Part shown: in pieces, positions 1 to 8,000 of the stretch
Layout of the letters: the number at the start of each line of letters is the position of its first letter
How positions within the stretch are numbered: position 1 is the stretch's first letter
Assembly: GCA_039818165.1 (NCBI GenBank)
Contig: JBCBUL010000007.1
Location: 1-64,000, forward strand
Direction of reading: 5' to 3'
Length of the DNA: 64,000 nt
DNA from: UBA5336 sp039818165
GTDB lineage: Bacteria > Pseudomonadota > Alphaproteobacteria > Caulobacterales > Hyphomonadaceae
Notes under the pieces: model-generated
Seen by the model: only the letters and a program-made list of their open reading frames with translations
What the model was told of the DNA's origin: nothing
Database searches by the model: none
Position numbers and translations under genes: made by a program

Positions 1-281
1 AAATCACGCACAGTGCACTGTAAATATGTGGTATTTTACGCCTTCTTGGAAGCAGTTTTTGCTGCCTGCGCGAAAATTAGCTGTAAATGCCCTGCTAGCA
101 GGGAAGAACGCCAAACCTGACCGGCTTTGGACGGCTTGGGAGACAAACCGGCTTTTGGGCGCGATTGGAGACGAAACTCGGAGAATAAGCGCACGGATAA
201 TCGCTGTTCAGTGAGATAAGTCCCAGAGAAGTCGGGACTATTTATGGCCGTCTCAGAATACGCTGAAATCAACAGACTGCG
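1..281. other. intergenic, no gene recognised
   Basis: No convincing coding sequence lies before the tRNA gene. The short open frames here have no recognisable protein similarity, and the minus-strand one runs through the tRNA itself. A six-base stem AGTCCC (219-224) with GGGACT (234-239) lies about 45 bases beyond the tRNA 3' end and could be a weak transcription stop, but it lacks a good T tract. Confidence 0.5.
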
Positions 282-371
282 TGGCGGAGAGACAGGGATT
301 CGAACCCTGGGTACTCTTGCGAGCACAACGGTTTTCGAGACCGTCCTATTCAACCACTCTAGCACCTCTCC
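282..371 (-). tRNA. tRNA-Ser (anticodon CGA)
   Basis: On the minus strand a 90-nt tRNA with encoded CCA can be folded. The acceptor stem is GGAGAGG (371-365) with TCTCTCC (292-286), then discriminator G and CCA at 284-282. The anticodon stem ACGGT/ACCGT flanks the seven-base loop CTCGAAA, giving anticodon CGA, which reads UCG serine codons. The GGTTCGAATCC T arm is intact and a long variable arm is present, as expected for a type II serine tRNA. Confidence 0.96.
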
Positions 372-447
372 GCGGCTGAACGCGACGGGTTACTCCGCTC
401 GCCGCCGGGTTTCAAGGGCTGAAATCCCAAAACACGCACATATGGGT

Positions 448-476
448 TTGACTCTGCACCGGCCTTGGTGTTTATC
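448..476 (+). promoter_or_regulatory. putative promoter of rplU-rpmA
   Basis: TTGACT at 448-453 and TTTATC at 471-476 are separated by 17 bases, a good sigma-70-like arrangement. Initiation would fall near 483, giving a leader of about 98 nt ahead of rplU that begins just before the hairpin at 487-515. Assigned by inspection only. Confidence 0.45.
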
Positions 477-486
477 ACGCGCTTCA

Positions 487-527
487 CGCCCGGAGCCCTT
501 ACGGCGCGCCGGGCGGTTTTCATTTTA
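487..527 (+). promoter_or_regulatory. terminator-like hairpin in the rplU leader
   Basis: CGCCCGG (487-493) pairs perfectly with CCGGGCG (509-515) and is followed by a T-rich stretch GTTTTCATTTT. No plus-strand gene lies upstream that would need a terminator, and a promoter-like pair sits just before it. The most economical reading is an attenuator or r-protein binding leader for L21/L27 expression. This is inference from sequence. Confidence 0.45.
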
Positions 528-580
528 GGTTTCCGCGCGCGCCACTGTGTGCAGCGCGCCAAGTCGAAAGGACATGGCCC

Positions 581-1258
581 ATGTTCGCGGTCATCAAGAC
601 GGGCGGCAAGCAATATAAAGTCGCAGAGGGCGACGAGATTGTTGTCGAAAAACTGATCGGTGATGCCGGTGAAGATGTGACCTTCGGCGATGTCCTGATG
701 CTGGGCGAAGGCGGCGATGTGAAAGTGGGCGCGCCCACCGTTTCCGGCGCCAGCGTGGTCGGCGAGATCGCCGAACAGCGCAAGGGCGAGAAGGTGATGA
801 TCTTCAAAAAGCGCCAGCGCAATACGTATCGTCGCAAGAAGGGCCACCGCCAGCTGGAAACCGTCGTGAAGATCACGTCGATCCTGGCCGACGGCAAGAA
901 AGCACCCGCCAAGAAGAAAGCCGCTCCGAAGAAAGAGGAGCCAAAGAAAGAGGCTCCGAAAACGGAAGCACCCAAGGCCGAAGCCAAGCCCGCGCCCGCA
1001 AAGGCAGACACGGCAGCGATGGATTCGCGCGGTCGCTTGTCCGGACCACAGGGCGAGGCCGACGATCTGAAGAAGATCAAGGGTGTTGGCAAGGTTCTGG
1101 AAGGCAAACTGAACGATGCTGGCATCTACCACTTCTGGCAGGTGGCGGCGCTGAAGGCTGACCAGATCACTGAACTGGAAGAAGAGATGAGCTTTCCTGG
1201 CCGGATTGAGCGCGACAACTGGGTCGAGCAGGCCAGCGAACTGGCGAAAGAGGCGTAG
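581..1258 (+). CDS. rplU: 50S ribosomal protein L21 with C-terminal HhH extension
   Basis: Residues 1-105 are the L21 core (MFAVIKTGGKQYKV start, then the KRQRNTYRRKKGHRQ RNA-binding tract), which binds 23S rRNA in the large subunit. At 225 residues the protein is about twice the usual length. Residues 106-160 are a Lys/Ala/Pro/Glu linker, and 161-225 form a helix-hairpin-helix-like module with KGVGKVLEGKL and an FPGRIERDNWV segment. A closely similar module ends ribosomal protein S1 in this window. I recall this module type from the tail of NuoE and from other alphaproteobacterial L21 proteins. It is followed by rpmA after 40 bases, the conserved rplU-rpmA order. Confidence 0.97.
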   Translation: MFAVIKTGGKQYKVAEGDEIVVEKLIGDAGEDVTFGDVLMLGEGGDVKVGAPTVSGASVVGEIAEQRKGEKVMIFKKRQRNTYRRKKGHRQLETVVKITSILADGKKAPAKKKAAPKKEEPKKEAPKTEAPKAEAKPAPAKADTAAMDSRGRLSGPQGEADDLKKIKGVGKVLEGKLNDAGIYHFWQVAALKADQITELEEEMSFPGRIERDNWVEQASELAKEA

Positions 1259-1298
1259 GTCGGGTATACCCCACCTGTAGAGGATACGAGGCAAACCG

Positions 1299-1568
1299 AT
1301 GGCCCATAAAAAATCAGGCGGCTCGTCCAAGAACGGTCGCGATTCAAATCCAAAGTTTCTTGGCGTGAAGAAGTATGGCGGAGAGCACGTGGTGCCCGGC
1401 AACATCATCATCCGCCAGCGCGGCACGAAGACGTATCCAGGTCAGAATGTCGGCATGGGCAAGGACCACACCCTGTTTGCGCTGACCGAAGGCAAGGTCG
1501 AGTTCCGCCGCAAGGCCGGAAACCGCCAATATGTCTCCGTCGTACCGCTAGCAGACGCAGCAGAATAG
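1299..1568 (+). CDS. rpmA: 50S ribosomal protein L27
   Basis: An 89-residue protein with the L27 signature: an N-terminal MAHKKSGGSSKNGRDS, then KKYGGEHVVPGNIIIRQRG and KTYPGQNVGMGKDHTLFAL. In the ribosome the N-terminal tail reaches the peptidyl-transferase centre. Here the protein begins directly with MAHKK, so there is no Firmicutes-type cleaved leader. It is co-transcribed with rplU and closed by a strong terminator at 1613-1640. Confidence 0.98.
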   Translation: MAHKKSGGSSKNGRDSNPKFLGVKKYGGEHVVPGNIIIRQRGTKTYPGQNVGMGKDHTLFALTEGKVEFRRKAGNRQYVSVVPLADAAE

Positions 1569-1612
1569 CAGCTCGGATACGGGCTGCGGCCCGTAGCAGA
1601 CACAGATGTTTG

Positions 1613-1640
1613 GGGAGGCGGGCCGCGCCTCCCTTTTTTA
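1613..1640 (+). terminator. rho-independent terminator of rplU-rpmA
   Basis: GGGAGGCG (1613-1620) pairs with CGCCTCCC (1626-1633) around a five-base loop and is followed by six T residues. It begins 45 bases after the rpmA stop. Confidence 0.9.
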
Positions 1641-1696
1641 TTGTCCTCCCCAGGCCAGGACGGCTCATTCCAGAGCCAAGGACAGGGGATGGACTC

Positions 1697-2203
1697 ATGG
1701 AACGCGCGCTGACCACTGAAAGGCTGCATCTGAAGGCAATAGACCCTGCCGATGCCGAGGTCGTGGCGCCGCACTGCGCAGAACCGGCGATTTATCGCAT
1801 GTTGACGAAAATGCCGCCCAACCAATCGGTGGCGGACACCCGAGCATTTCTGGAAGCGACGGCAATGGACCGCGACGCGCATGGCTATACGATTTGGGCC
1901 GGTGAAGAATTCGCAGGGATCGTGAGCCTCACCCGGCAAAGCCATGGCTTCTATCTGTTGGGCTACTGGTCGGTTGTTTCGGCCTGGGGAAAGGGCTACA
2001 TGACCGAAGCCGCAGGCGCGCTGCGCGTAGCGTTCGTTGAAGAGACCGGGATCGGGATTCTGCAATCCGGCTACTTCTCGGACAACCCGGCCTCAGGCCG
2101 GGTCCTCCGTAAACTCGGATTTCTCCCTTGCGGCCGACAGTCCGTTTACAGTCTCGGCCGCGATTGCTTTGTGGACCATCAAGACATGGTCTGGGTTTCC
2201 TAA
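1697..2203 (+). CDS. GNAT family N-acetyltransferase (RimJ/RimL type)
   Basis: A 168-residue protein beginning MERALTTERLHLKAI, the usual RimJ/RimL-like opening. The acetyl-CoA-binding loop is the AWGKGYMTEA segment near residues 95-104, and the later NPASGRVLRKLGF is the typical motif of this subfamily. The substrate may be a protein N-terminus, an amino group or a small molecule, and cannot be told from sequence. The frame stays open upstream to 1610, but that would run through the rpmA terminator, so ATG 1697 was chosen. It converges on the symporter gene that ends at 2213. Confidence 0.85.
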   Translation: MERALTTERLHLKAIDPADAEVVAPHCAEPAIYRMLTKMPPNQSVADTRAFLEATAMDRDAHGYTIWAGEEFAGIVSLTRQSHGFYLLGYWSVVSAWGKGYMTEAAGALRVAFVEETGIGILQSGYFSDNPASGRVLRKLGFLPCGRQSVYSLGRDCFVDHQDMVWVS

Positions 2204-2212
2204 CGGAGCAGG

Positions 2213-3916
2213 CTACTCCTCGAACTCCCCAGGTTGGCTCTTGTCGATCACCGGATGCGCATGGTCCGGGTCGTCATTGGCTTTGTGCATTGCCACCACG
2301 ACGCCGGACAGGGCAATGATCGCAATGAGGTTCGGGAAGGCCATGGAGGCGTTGGCAATGTCGCCGAGCAGCCAGAGATAGTCCGTATAATCGGTAGCCA
2401 ACGTACCAAGAAACACGACGATCACCCATAAATATCGGAACGGGTGTGTCGCCCACTCTCCAATCAAATAAGTGACAGCTTGTTCGCCGTAGTACGACCA
2501 GCCAATAATTGTTGTGAAGGCAAAGAAGAACAGCGCCACCGGAACGATGAAGGCCCCAACCACTGGTATTGCCTCAGCATAAGCTCGTGTCGTGATCGCG
2601 GACGAGCTCGCGTCGGTTTCCCAAGCATGTTTCACATCTATCAGAACGTTGGGGTCGCTGGCTGCGGCCAGGGAGTTCGCCGGCACATCGATGCCTGTCG
2701 CGGCACAGGATGTCAGATAGGATGCGGCGAGCGCGCCATTGTCGGCGATTTTCTCCTCGCGTTCCTCTTCATAAGCGCTTGGGAACAAATCGCCCACGGT
2801 GAGTTCCCCTGGCAGGGCGACGCCCGCATCTGCACACACATTGGCGGTGATCAGGGATGGGCTACGCTTGAAGTCACCTTGTACAGTAAGGATCACCAGC
2901 GCTGTCATGGTGCAGATGATGATCGTGTCGATGAAGACACCGATCATGGCGATTTCGCCTTGCATAACTGGGTTTTTCGTCTGCGCCGCCGCGTGGGCAA
3001 TCGGCGCTGAGCCCTGGCCCGCTTCGTTTGAGAAGAGGCCCCGGGCGATACCGAACCGCACCGCTTGCATCATGCCGTAACCCGCTGCGCCGCCAACGGC
3101 CTCGCGGAATCCGAACGCTGAGGTGATGATCTCCATGAATGCGCCTGGAACCAGCGGCGCGTTCACGACCAGCACGCAAAAGGCGATCAATACATAAAGC
3201 GCTGCCATAACGGGCACGACCTTGCCCGCCACGCTGCCGATAGATTTGATACCGCCAATGATGACGGCAAACACAAGGACGGCGATGACAATGCCGAACG
3301 CCCAGTTGGGAATTCCGAGCCCTATCTGGTTGTTGGAAAGCTCCATGGCCGCTTCTGTGATGGAATTCGCCTGGATCATGGAGCCGGTCGCCATGGCAGA
3401 GAACAGCGTACCGAGACAGAAGATGACTGCGAGCCAGCCCCAGCCCTTTCCGAGGCCATTCTTGATGTAATACATCGGCCCGCCATTGATGCGGCCATAT
3501 TCATCGGTCTCACGATATTTCAACGCGAGGGAGCTTTCGGAGAAGGCCAGCGCCATGCCGAAAAGCGCTGTCACCCACATCCAGAAGATCGCGCCAGGGC
3601 CACCAAGGGTGAGCGCGGTCGCTACGCCAGCGAGATTGCCCGTGCCGACCTGGCCTGAGAGAGCAGTTGAGAGGGCCTGCCAGGGCGTGATGGCCCCGTC
3701 TTCACCCTGCGCCTTACGGCCGTCCCATACCTCTTTGAGGGCGGGGACAAAGCGCATGAGCGGGCGCGCGCCAATCCGCACCATCATGAATAGACCCGTT
3801 CCGAGCAAGACGATGGCCAGTGGGCCGATCTGGTAAGGGAAAATAACGGTATCCCCCCAGGTGCCGCCCCAAATCAGGCCAGATACGTTCTGAATAACAC
3901 CAACAATCGATTCCAA
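2213..3916 (-). CDS. sodium:alanine/glycine symporter, AGCS family
   Basis: A 567-residue inner-membrane transporter with many hydrophobic segments. Family hallmarks include the ALSTALSGQVGTGNLAGVATA segment near residue 85, GGPMYYI near 145 and an RGLFSNEAGQGSAPIAHA stretch in the middle of the protein. AGCS proteins import alanine or glycine with Na+ or H+. A roughly 70-residue insertion rich in acidic residues, between the PSLITANVCADAG and SSAITTRAYAEA segments, precedes the last helices and looks longer than in the short AGCS members. Transcribed alone on the minus strand. Confidence 0.93.
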   Translation of the reverse strand: MESIVGVIQNVSGLIWGGTWGDTVIFPYQIGPLAIVLLGTGLFMMVRIGARPLMRFVPALKEVWDGRKAQGEDGAITPWQALSTALSGQVGTGNLAGVATALTLGGPGAIFWMWVTALFGMALAFSESSLALKYRETDEYGRINGGPMYYIKNGLGKGWGWLAVIFCLGTLFSAMATGSMIQANSITEAAMELSNNQIGLGIPNWAFGIVIAVLVFAVIIGGIKSIGSVAGKVVPVMAALYVLIAFCVLVVNAPLVPGAFMEIITSAFGFREAVGGAAGYGMMQAVRFGIARGLFSNEAGQGSAPIAHAAAQTKNPVMQGEIAMIGVFIDTIIICTMTALVILTVQGDFKRSPSLITANVCADAGVALPGELTVGDLFPSAYEEEREEKIADNGALAASYLTSCAATGIDVPANSLAAASDPNVLIDVKHAWETDASSSAITTRAYAEAIPVVGAFIVPVALFFFAFTTIIGWSYYGEQAVTYLIGEWATHPFRYLWVIVVFLGTLATDYTDYLWLLGDIANASMAFPNLIAIIALSGVVVAMHKANDDPDHAHPVIDKSQPGEFEE

Positions 3917-4056
3917 AGGCTCGCTCCCAGCCAGGTTTGTTTACAGTTTCGCGACACAGTAAGGGCGCGCGCGATAATGCCAAGCGCCAAGGCACAATTC
4001 TGCTCTTGTGTGGCATGATTGCGCATGTGTTGATGGGGCAATGCGGAGGATGCGGC

Positions 4057-4731
4057 ATGAAACGGCTCTACCATTGGTCGCTGGACCCCGTGGCACGCAC
4101 GGCAAGGCTGGCCCTGGCGGAAAAACGCATCGGTTTTGAAGAGGTGGAAACGCGTCCCTGGGCCGTGCATCCAGATATGGAACGCCTCGGCCCCGGCGCG
4201 GCGCCACCTGCCTTCATCGACTCGGGCGGCGAAGGACGGATCACACTGCTCGGTTCCCACGCTCTGATTGAGTATCTTGATGACGCGTATCCCAATCCAA
4301 GGCTGATCCCCGCTGGCCACCAGGACGCAGCCGAAACCCGGCGCCTGTGGCGCTGGTGCGAGGACAGTTTCCAAGTTGTGACGGAGACCTTGCTGGCCGA
4401 AAGAACGGCCCAGTGGGTGCGCCGCGACCGTGAGCCGGACTCCGGGGCGCTTCGCAAAGGCGCCCATGCCCTGCGTGGGCGATTGACGTTTCTCAACGCG
4501 CTGACGGAGACGCGCTCCTACGTGGCTGGACGCCATCTCTCCGTGGCGGATCTCGCCGTCGCAGCGCATCTGTCCAGCCTTGATTATTTTGGCGATGTGG
4601 ATTGGAGCGCCGTCGCAGATCTTCGCGCCTGGTATGCCCGGCTGAAGTCGCGGCCGTCCTTCCGCAGTCTGTTGAGCGACCGGATCGAGGGAACCCGGCC
4701 GTCCGCACATTATACAAACCTGGATTTCTAG
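4057..4731 (+). CDS. glutathione S-transferase family protein
   Basis: A 224-residue protein with an N-terminal thioredoxin-like domain (MKRLYHWSLDPVARTARLALAEKRIGFEEVE), in which SPxxR-type residues line the glutathione site, and a helical C-terminal domain containing RHLSVADLAVAAHL. The conserved GST N-capping box is visible in SVADLAVAAH. ATG 4057 is preferred over the earlier in-frame start at 3937 because homology begins there. The role is detoxification or redox chemistry of unknown substrate. The stop overlaps the convergent Lrp gene by four bases. Confidence 0.85.
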   Translation: MKRLYHWSLDPVARTARLALAEKRIGFEEVETRPWAVHPDMERLGPGAAPPAFIDSGGEGRITLLGSHALIEYLDDAYPNPRLIPAGHQDAAETRRLWRWCEDSFQVVTETLLAERTAQWVRRDREPDSGALRKGAHALRGRLTFLNALTETRSYVAGRHLSVADLAVAAHLSSLDYFGDVDWSAVADLRAWYARLKSRPSFRSLLSDRIEGTRPSAHYTNLDF

Positions 4732-5228
4732 ACGGCGATATTTTCAAGCGGCACGGCCGTCGTGCGCTTCGCCACACGAATGATTATCCGCGACTGGACA
4801 TCTGACACCAGCCCTGACCCGAGTAGCTTTGCCCGCAGAAACTCGTCATAAGCGTGCATGTCAGTGGTCAACACATGGATGATGTAATCGACAGCGCCGG
4901 TCACCGTCATGCAGTCTGTGACCTCAGGCCAGTCCTGAACGAGGGTCTCGAACGCTTCGAGATTCTCCCGGCTGGGCAGCGAAAGCTTCACGTTCGCCAC
5001 CACTTCAAAGTCCAGCCCCAGCTTTTGCGTGTCCAACAAGGTCACCCGGCGCGTGATGATACCGGTCTCCTCCATCCGCTTGATCCGGCGCCAGCAGGGC
5101 GAGGATGACAGACCTACCTGGTCTGCAATATCGGCGACGGACAGGGCGGCATCATCCTGGATCAGAGCCAGAATGCGTGTGTCGATGGGATCCAAGTCTT
5201 GCGCCAATTTATTCCCCTCATTGATCAT
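4728..5228 (-). CDS. Lrp/AsnC family transcriptional regulator
   Basis: A 166-residue protein starting MINEGNKLAQDLDPIDTRIL. The N-terminal winged helix-turn-helix (residues 12-70; LSVADIADQVGLSSSPCWRRIKRMEETG) is typical of Lrp, with the SSSPCWRRI recognition helix. A linker and a RAM/AsnC ligand-binding domain follow (GAVDYIIHVLTTDMHAYDEFLR). Family members respond to amino acids. The Na+/alanine symporter gene lies 0.8 kb away, but no target is shown. lysK lies directly upstream on the same strand, 103 bases away. Confidence 0.92.
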   Translation of the reverse strand: MINEGNKLAQDLDPIDTRILALIQDDAALSVADIADQVGLSSSPCWRRIKRMEETGIITRRVTLLDTQKLGLDFEVVANVKLSLPSRENLEAFETLVQDWPEVTDCMTVTGAVDYIIHVLTTDMHAYDEFLRAKLLGSGLVSDVQSRIIIRVAKRTTAVPLENIAV

Positions 5229-5331
5229 TTAGAGGCATAGAAGACCGCAACTCTCCGGATATCAACACCCCTGAGCAAGATCATCCGGGGCTTGAGAGGA
5301 CGGACCTCCAAATTGAGACAAAATTGTCACA

Positions 5332-6918
5332 TTATTCGGCCAGGCGTTGCTCGATCAGGCTCGCCGTTTCCGCCGGTCCATAAAGCGCGGCGAAACTGCC
5401 GAACCGCGGACCTTGGGCCGCGCCGAGCAGAAGTTCATAGAGCGCCTTGAACCAGTCGCGAAGATTTTCGAACCCATGATCCTTACCGACGCTGAATGTG
5501 AGCGTCTGAAGCGCTTCGGGATCAACCTCTTCTGCCGCCCGCAGGCGCGCGGCCAAATCTGCCATAGCCGCGCGCTCCTGATCGCTCGGGGCACGGTAGG
5601 CTTTTGTCGGCTTTACGAAGTCGCCATAGTAGCGAATGGCATAGCCGACCAAATGATCCAGCAAGGGATGGGACTCACGCGTGGCACCGGGCGCATAGCG
5701 AGCGATGAAGGCCCAGAGCGTGTCCGCGTCCTCCGCATTTGCGGCGCTGACAAGATTCAGCAAGAGCGCGAAACTGATCGGACTCGCCTGTTCCGGTACA
5801 TCGCCCGAATGGATATGCCAGACGGGGTTTTCCACTTGCCGCTCCGGCGTCTCACCAGGGTACTTCTCCAGAAATGTGAGATACTCATCCACGGCCTTTG
5901 GGATCACGTCGAAATAGAGCTTCTTGGCCGTCCGGGGCTTTTGGAACTGGAAGAGCGAAAGACTCTCGGTTGGTGCATAGGCCAGCCATTCCTCCACTGA
6001 GATGCCATTGCCTTTGGTCTTCGAGATCTTCTCGCCTTGTTCATCGAGAAACAGCTCGTAGACATATTGCTCCGGCGGGCGGTGGCCGAGGATGCGGCAG
6101 ATTTTGGAGTAGATCGGCGCATTGGCCTGGTGGTCCTTGCCGAACATTTCGAAATCCACGCCAAGCGCGGCCCAACGCATTCCGAAGTCGGGCTTCCATT
6201 GCATTTTTACATGACCACCCGTTACCGGCAGGGTCACGTCCGATCCGTCCTCATCCTCAAACGTGATTGTGCCTGCCTTGGCATCCGTGGCCTTCATGGG
6301 GACGTAGAGCACGCGGCCCGTGGTCGGTGAAATAGGCAGGAAGGGCGAGTATGTGGCCTGGCGCTCGGCCCCCAGCGTCGGAAGCATGACAGCCATTATG
6401 TCATCAAATTTTTCGAGTGCGCGCAGGAGCGTAGGGTCAAAGGTCCCGTCTTTGTAGCAGTCCGTGGCCGAGAAGAATTCATACTCGAAGCCAAAGCTGT
6501 CCAGGAAGGCACACAGGCGCGCGCCCATATGCGCGCCATAATTGTCATGTGTTCCGAACGGGTCGGGTACCGCCGTCAGAGGCTGTTGAAGATAAGGTTC
6601 CAGGGATTCGGGGTTCGGAACCGTGGGCGGCACTTTCCGCATCCCATCCATATCATCGGAGACGCAAAGCAACCGGGTCGGGATATCGCCGCCGGTCAGC
6701 GTCTGGAACGCATTGCGCACCATTGTGGTGCGGACAACTTCGCCAAACGTGCCGATATGTGGCAGCCCGGATGGGCCATACCCTGTCTCAAAGACAACTG
6801 GCGCTCCCGACTCGCGTTGGCCAGCTTTCTCCATCTGGTCGACCCGTACCTTCAACTTGCGCGCCAGCTCGAAGGGCCAGGCTTTGGCATCTTGGGCGAG
6901 GGCAGCGAGATCAGTCAT
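5332..6918 (-). CDS. lysK: lysyl-tRNA synthetase, class I
   Basis: A 528-residue class I enzyme charging tRNA-Lys, unrelated to the class II LysS of most bacteria. The HIGH-like motif is PHIGT (residues 53-57) and the KMSKS-like motif is KISKT (297-301). The LSLFQFQKPRTAKKLYFDV segment is typical of LysRS-I. The class I form is known from archaea, spirochaetes and alphaproteobacteria. ATG 6918 (MTDLAAL) was chosen; the frame is open for 70 more codons but that stretch overlaps the operator region of the divergent gene. Confidence 0.96.
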   Translation of the reverse strand: MTDLAALAQDAKAWPFELARKLKVRVDQMEKAGQRESGAPVVFETGYGPSGLPHIGTFGEVVRTTMVRNAFQTLTGGDIPTRLLCVSDDMDGMRKVPPTVPNPESLEPYLQQPLTAVPDPFGTHDNYGAHMGARLCAFLDSFGFEYEFFSATDCYKDGTFDPTLLRALEKFDDIMAVMLPTLGAERQATYSPFLPISPTTGRVLYVPMKATDAKAGTITFEDEDGSDVTLPVTGGHVKMQWKPDFGMRWAALGVDFEMFGKDHQANAPIYSKICRILGHRPPEQYVYELFLDEQGEKISKTKGNGISVEEWLAYAPTESLSLFQFQKPRTAKKLYFDVIPKAVDEYLTFLEKYPGETPERQVENPVWHIHSGDVPEQASPISFALLLNLVSAANAEDADTLWAFIARYAPGATRESHPLLDHLVGYAIRYYGDFVKPTKAYRAPSDQERAAMADLAARLRAAEEVDPEALQTLTFSVGKDHGFENLRDWFKALYELLLGAAQGPRFGSFAALYGPAETASLIEQRLAE

Positions 6919-7005
6919 GGCGAGGGCGGCTTTCAAGAAACGACGGCTGGATGCAGGGGCGTAGATAGGGCGCGATATCCGGTCAAGCGAGCTCAATGGA
7001 AAGAT

Positions 7006-7041
7006 ATGTCGAAAAAGTTTGACATGTCGAAAATATTTGAC
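7006..7041 (+). repeat. tandem 18-bp operator-like repeats
   Basis: Two adjacent 18-base copies, 7006-7023 and 7024-7041, differ at two positions. Each contains an imperfect palindrome of the form GTCGAA-N4-TTTGAC. They sit 40-75 bases upstream of the membrane-protein/XRE gene pair, so they are probable binding sites for the small XRE regulator. Confidence 0.6.
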
Positions 7042-7046
7042 CATAT

Positions 7047-7068
7047 GGTGTACAAGATCTTTTACACC
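7047..7068 (+). promoter_or_regulatory. inverted repeat ahead of membrane-protein/XRE pair
   Basis: GGTGTA (7047-7052) and TACACC (7063-7068) flank a ten-base spacer that is itself nearly self-complementary. It lies between the tandem repeats and the AAAGGAG ribosome binding site at 7069-7075. It may be a second operator or the site that blocks initiation. Confidence 0.5.
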
Positions 7069-7081
7069 AAAGGAGAACGCG

Positions 7082-7507
7082 ATGTCGTTCCGCGAACAAT
7101 CTGCATGGGCTATGGGCCTTATCCTCACGGTTGCCGGGCTGCTCTACTTCGGCAAAGTCTTCGCTGCGAGCCAAGCGCTTGGCGCCACCGCACCGCCAAT
7201 CATCGCATTTGTTGTGATTTATGTTGTTCTGGTGGTGATTGCTTCGATCATTGTCATGTCGCCTTTGGCGGCCTTCCAGGCCGAGGCGGCCAACGCCCCC
7301 GCCGATGAGCGCGAGCGGATCATTCTGAACCAGGCCAGAAACTGGGCCGGCTACGTTCTGGCCTTCGGTGTGGCGACGGGCCTGTTCCACTTCTGGGTCC
7401 AGAGGGATGGTAACATGCTGTTCCACATCGCCTTTGCGAGCCTGATGGCGAGTCAGATCAGCGAATACGCTTTTCAGATTTTCCTCTATCGTCGGGGACA
7501 TGCCTGA
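7082..7507 (+). CDS. four-helix membrane protein, unknown function
   Basis: A 141-residue hydrophobic protein with four predicted transmembrane segments near residues 8-28, 39-61, 87-106 and 112-133, and a charged cytoplasmic or periplasmic loop (ANAPADERERIILNQARN). ATG 7082 follows a strong AAAGGAG site. The stop codon overlaps the start of the XRE regulator by one base (TGATG), so the two are translationally coupled. This pairing of a small multispanning protein with a 75-residue Cro-like regulator recurs in proteobacteria, but I do not know the function. Confidence 0.8.
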   Translation: MSFREQSAWAMGLILTVAGLLYFGKVFAASQALGATAPPIIAFVVIYVVLVVIASIIVMSPLAAFQAEAANAPADERERIILNQARNWAGYVLAFGVATGLFHFWVQRDGNMLFHIAFASLMASQISEYAFQIFLYRRGHA

Positions 7508-7734
7508 TGGCCAAGCGCCCGCCAATCACCAACCGCGTGCGCGAACTGCGCGAGGCCCACGGCAATATGAGCCAGGCGGCCCTGGCAAAGGCCATAGGTG
7601 TCACCCGCCAAACAGTGATTGCCATCGAGCAGGGGAAATACTCGCCCAGCTTGGAAAGCGCCTTCCGAATCTCACGCGTTTTCGGCGTTGGCCTTGAAGA
7701 TGCCTTCGGCTGGGCGCCCTCCGAGGACGGCTAG
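7507..7734 (+). CDS. XRE family helix-turn-helix regulator
   Basis: A 75-residue protein that is essentially one Cro/CI-type helix-turn-helix (RVRELREAHGNMSQAALAKAIGVTRQTVIAIEQGKYSPSLESAFRISRVFG). It resembles the short YozG/BH-type regulators with the SQ-LA-GVTRQTI-IE-GKY-PSL pattern. It has no effector domain, so signal input may come from the membrane protein translated just ahead of it. The tandem repeats at 7006-7041 are the likely operator, making the unit autoregulatory. Confidence 0.9.
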   Translation: MAKRPPITNRVRELREAHGNMSQAALAKAIGVTRQTVIAIEQGKYSPSLESAFRISRVFGVGLEDAFGWAPSEDG

Positions 7735-7760
7735 AATGCGATTCAGTCGCAAAAGTATTT

Positions 7761-7808
7761 GACACTCATTCGCATTTGAGTCTCTAATTGCGAACGATGA
7801 TCATTTGC
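7761..7808 (+). promoter_or_regulatory. Fur-like boxes upstream of bfd
   Basis: Two palindromes overlap the bfd start. GACACTCA (7761-7768) faces TGAGTCTC (7777-7784). GCGAACGATGATCATTTGC (7790-7808) matches 12 of 19 positions of the classical Fur consensus by my count and covers the ATG at 7797. A TTGACA element at 7759-7764 lies beside them. Iron-dependent control is inferred. Confidence 0.5.
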
Positions 7809-7997
7809 GTTTGCCGCCGTTTGAATGAAGAAGCCGTCCGCGAGGCCGTTCGCGCCGGCGCAGGGTCGCCGAAAGCGGTCCAGGCCCACCATGGCTGCCA
7901 ATTCAATTGCGGGAAATGCAAACCGGCCATGGCTGACATCGTTGCGAGTGAACAACGCCAACTGACTGAGGGCGCTATGCATGTCGCTGCTGAATAG
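7797..7997 (+). CDS. bfd: bacterioferritin-associated ferredoxin
   Basis: A 66-residue [2Fe-2S] protein with CVC at residues 4-6 and CGKC at 38-41, plus Cys34, the Bfd arrangement. Bfd docks on bacterioferritin and passes electrons to release stored iron. It is followed 120 bases later by bfr, its partner. A TTG start at 7788 is possible, but ATG 7797 gives the family's normal beginning (MIICVCRRLNEEAV). A Fur-like palindrome covers the start codon, so expression is probably raised on iron limitation. Confidence 0.9.
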   Translation: MIICVCRRLNEEAVREAVRAGAGSPKAVQAHHGCQFNCGKCKPAMADIVASEQRQLTEGAMHVAAE

Positions 7998-8000
7998 CGA

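Noticed and set aside
36..365. Minus-strand open frame of 109 codons across the tRNA-Ser gene
   Set aside because: It is read through the tRNA gene and has no protein-like pattern; the LNRTVSKTVVLARVPRVRIPVSPPR stretch is a translated tRNA.
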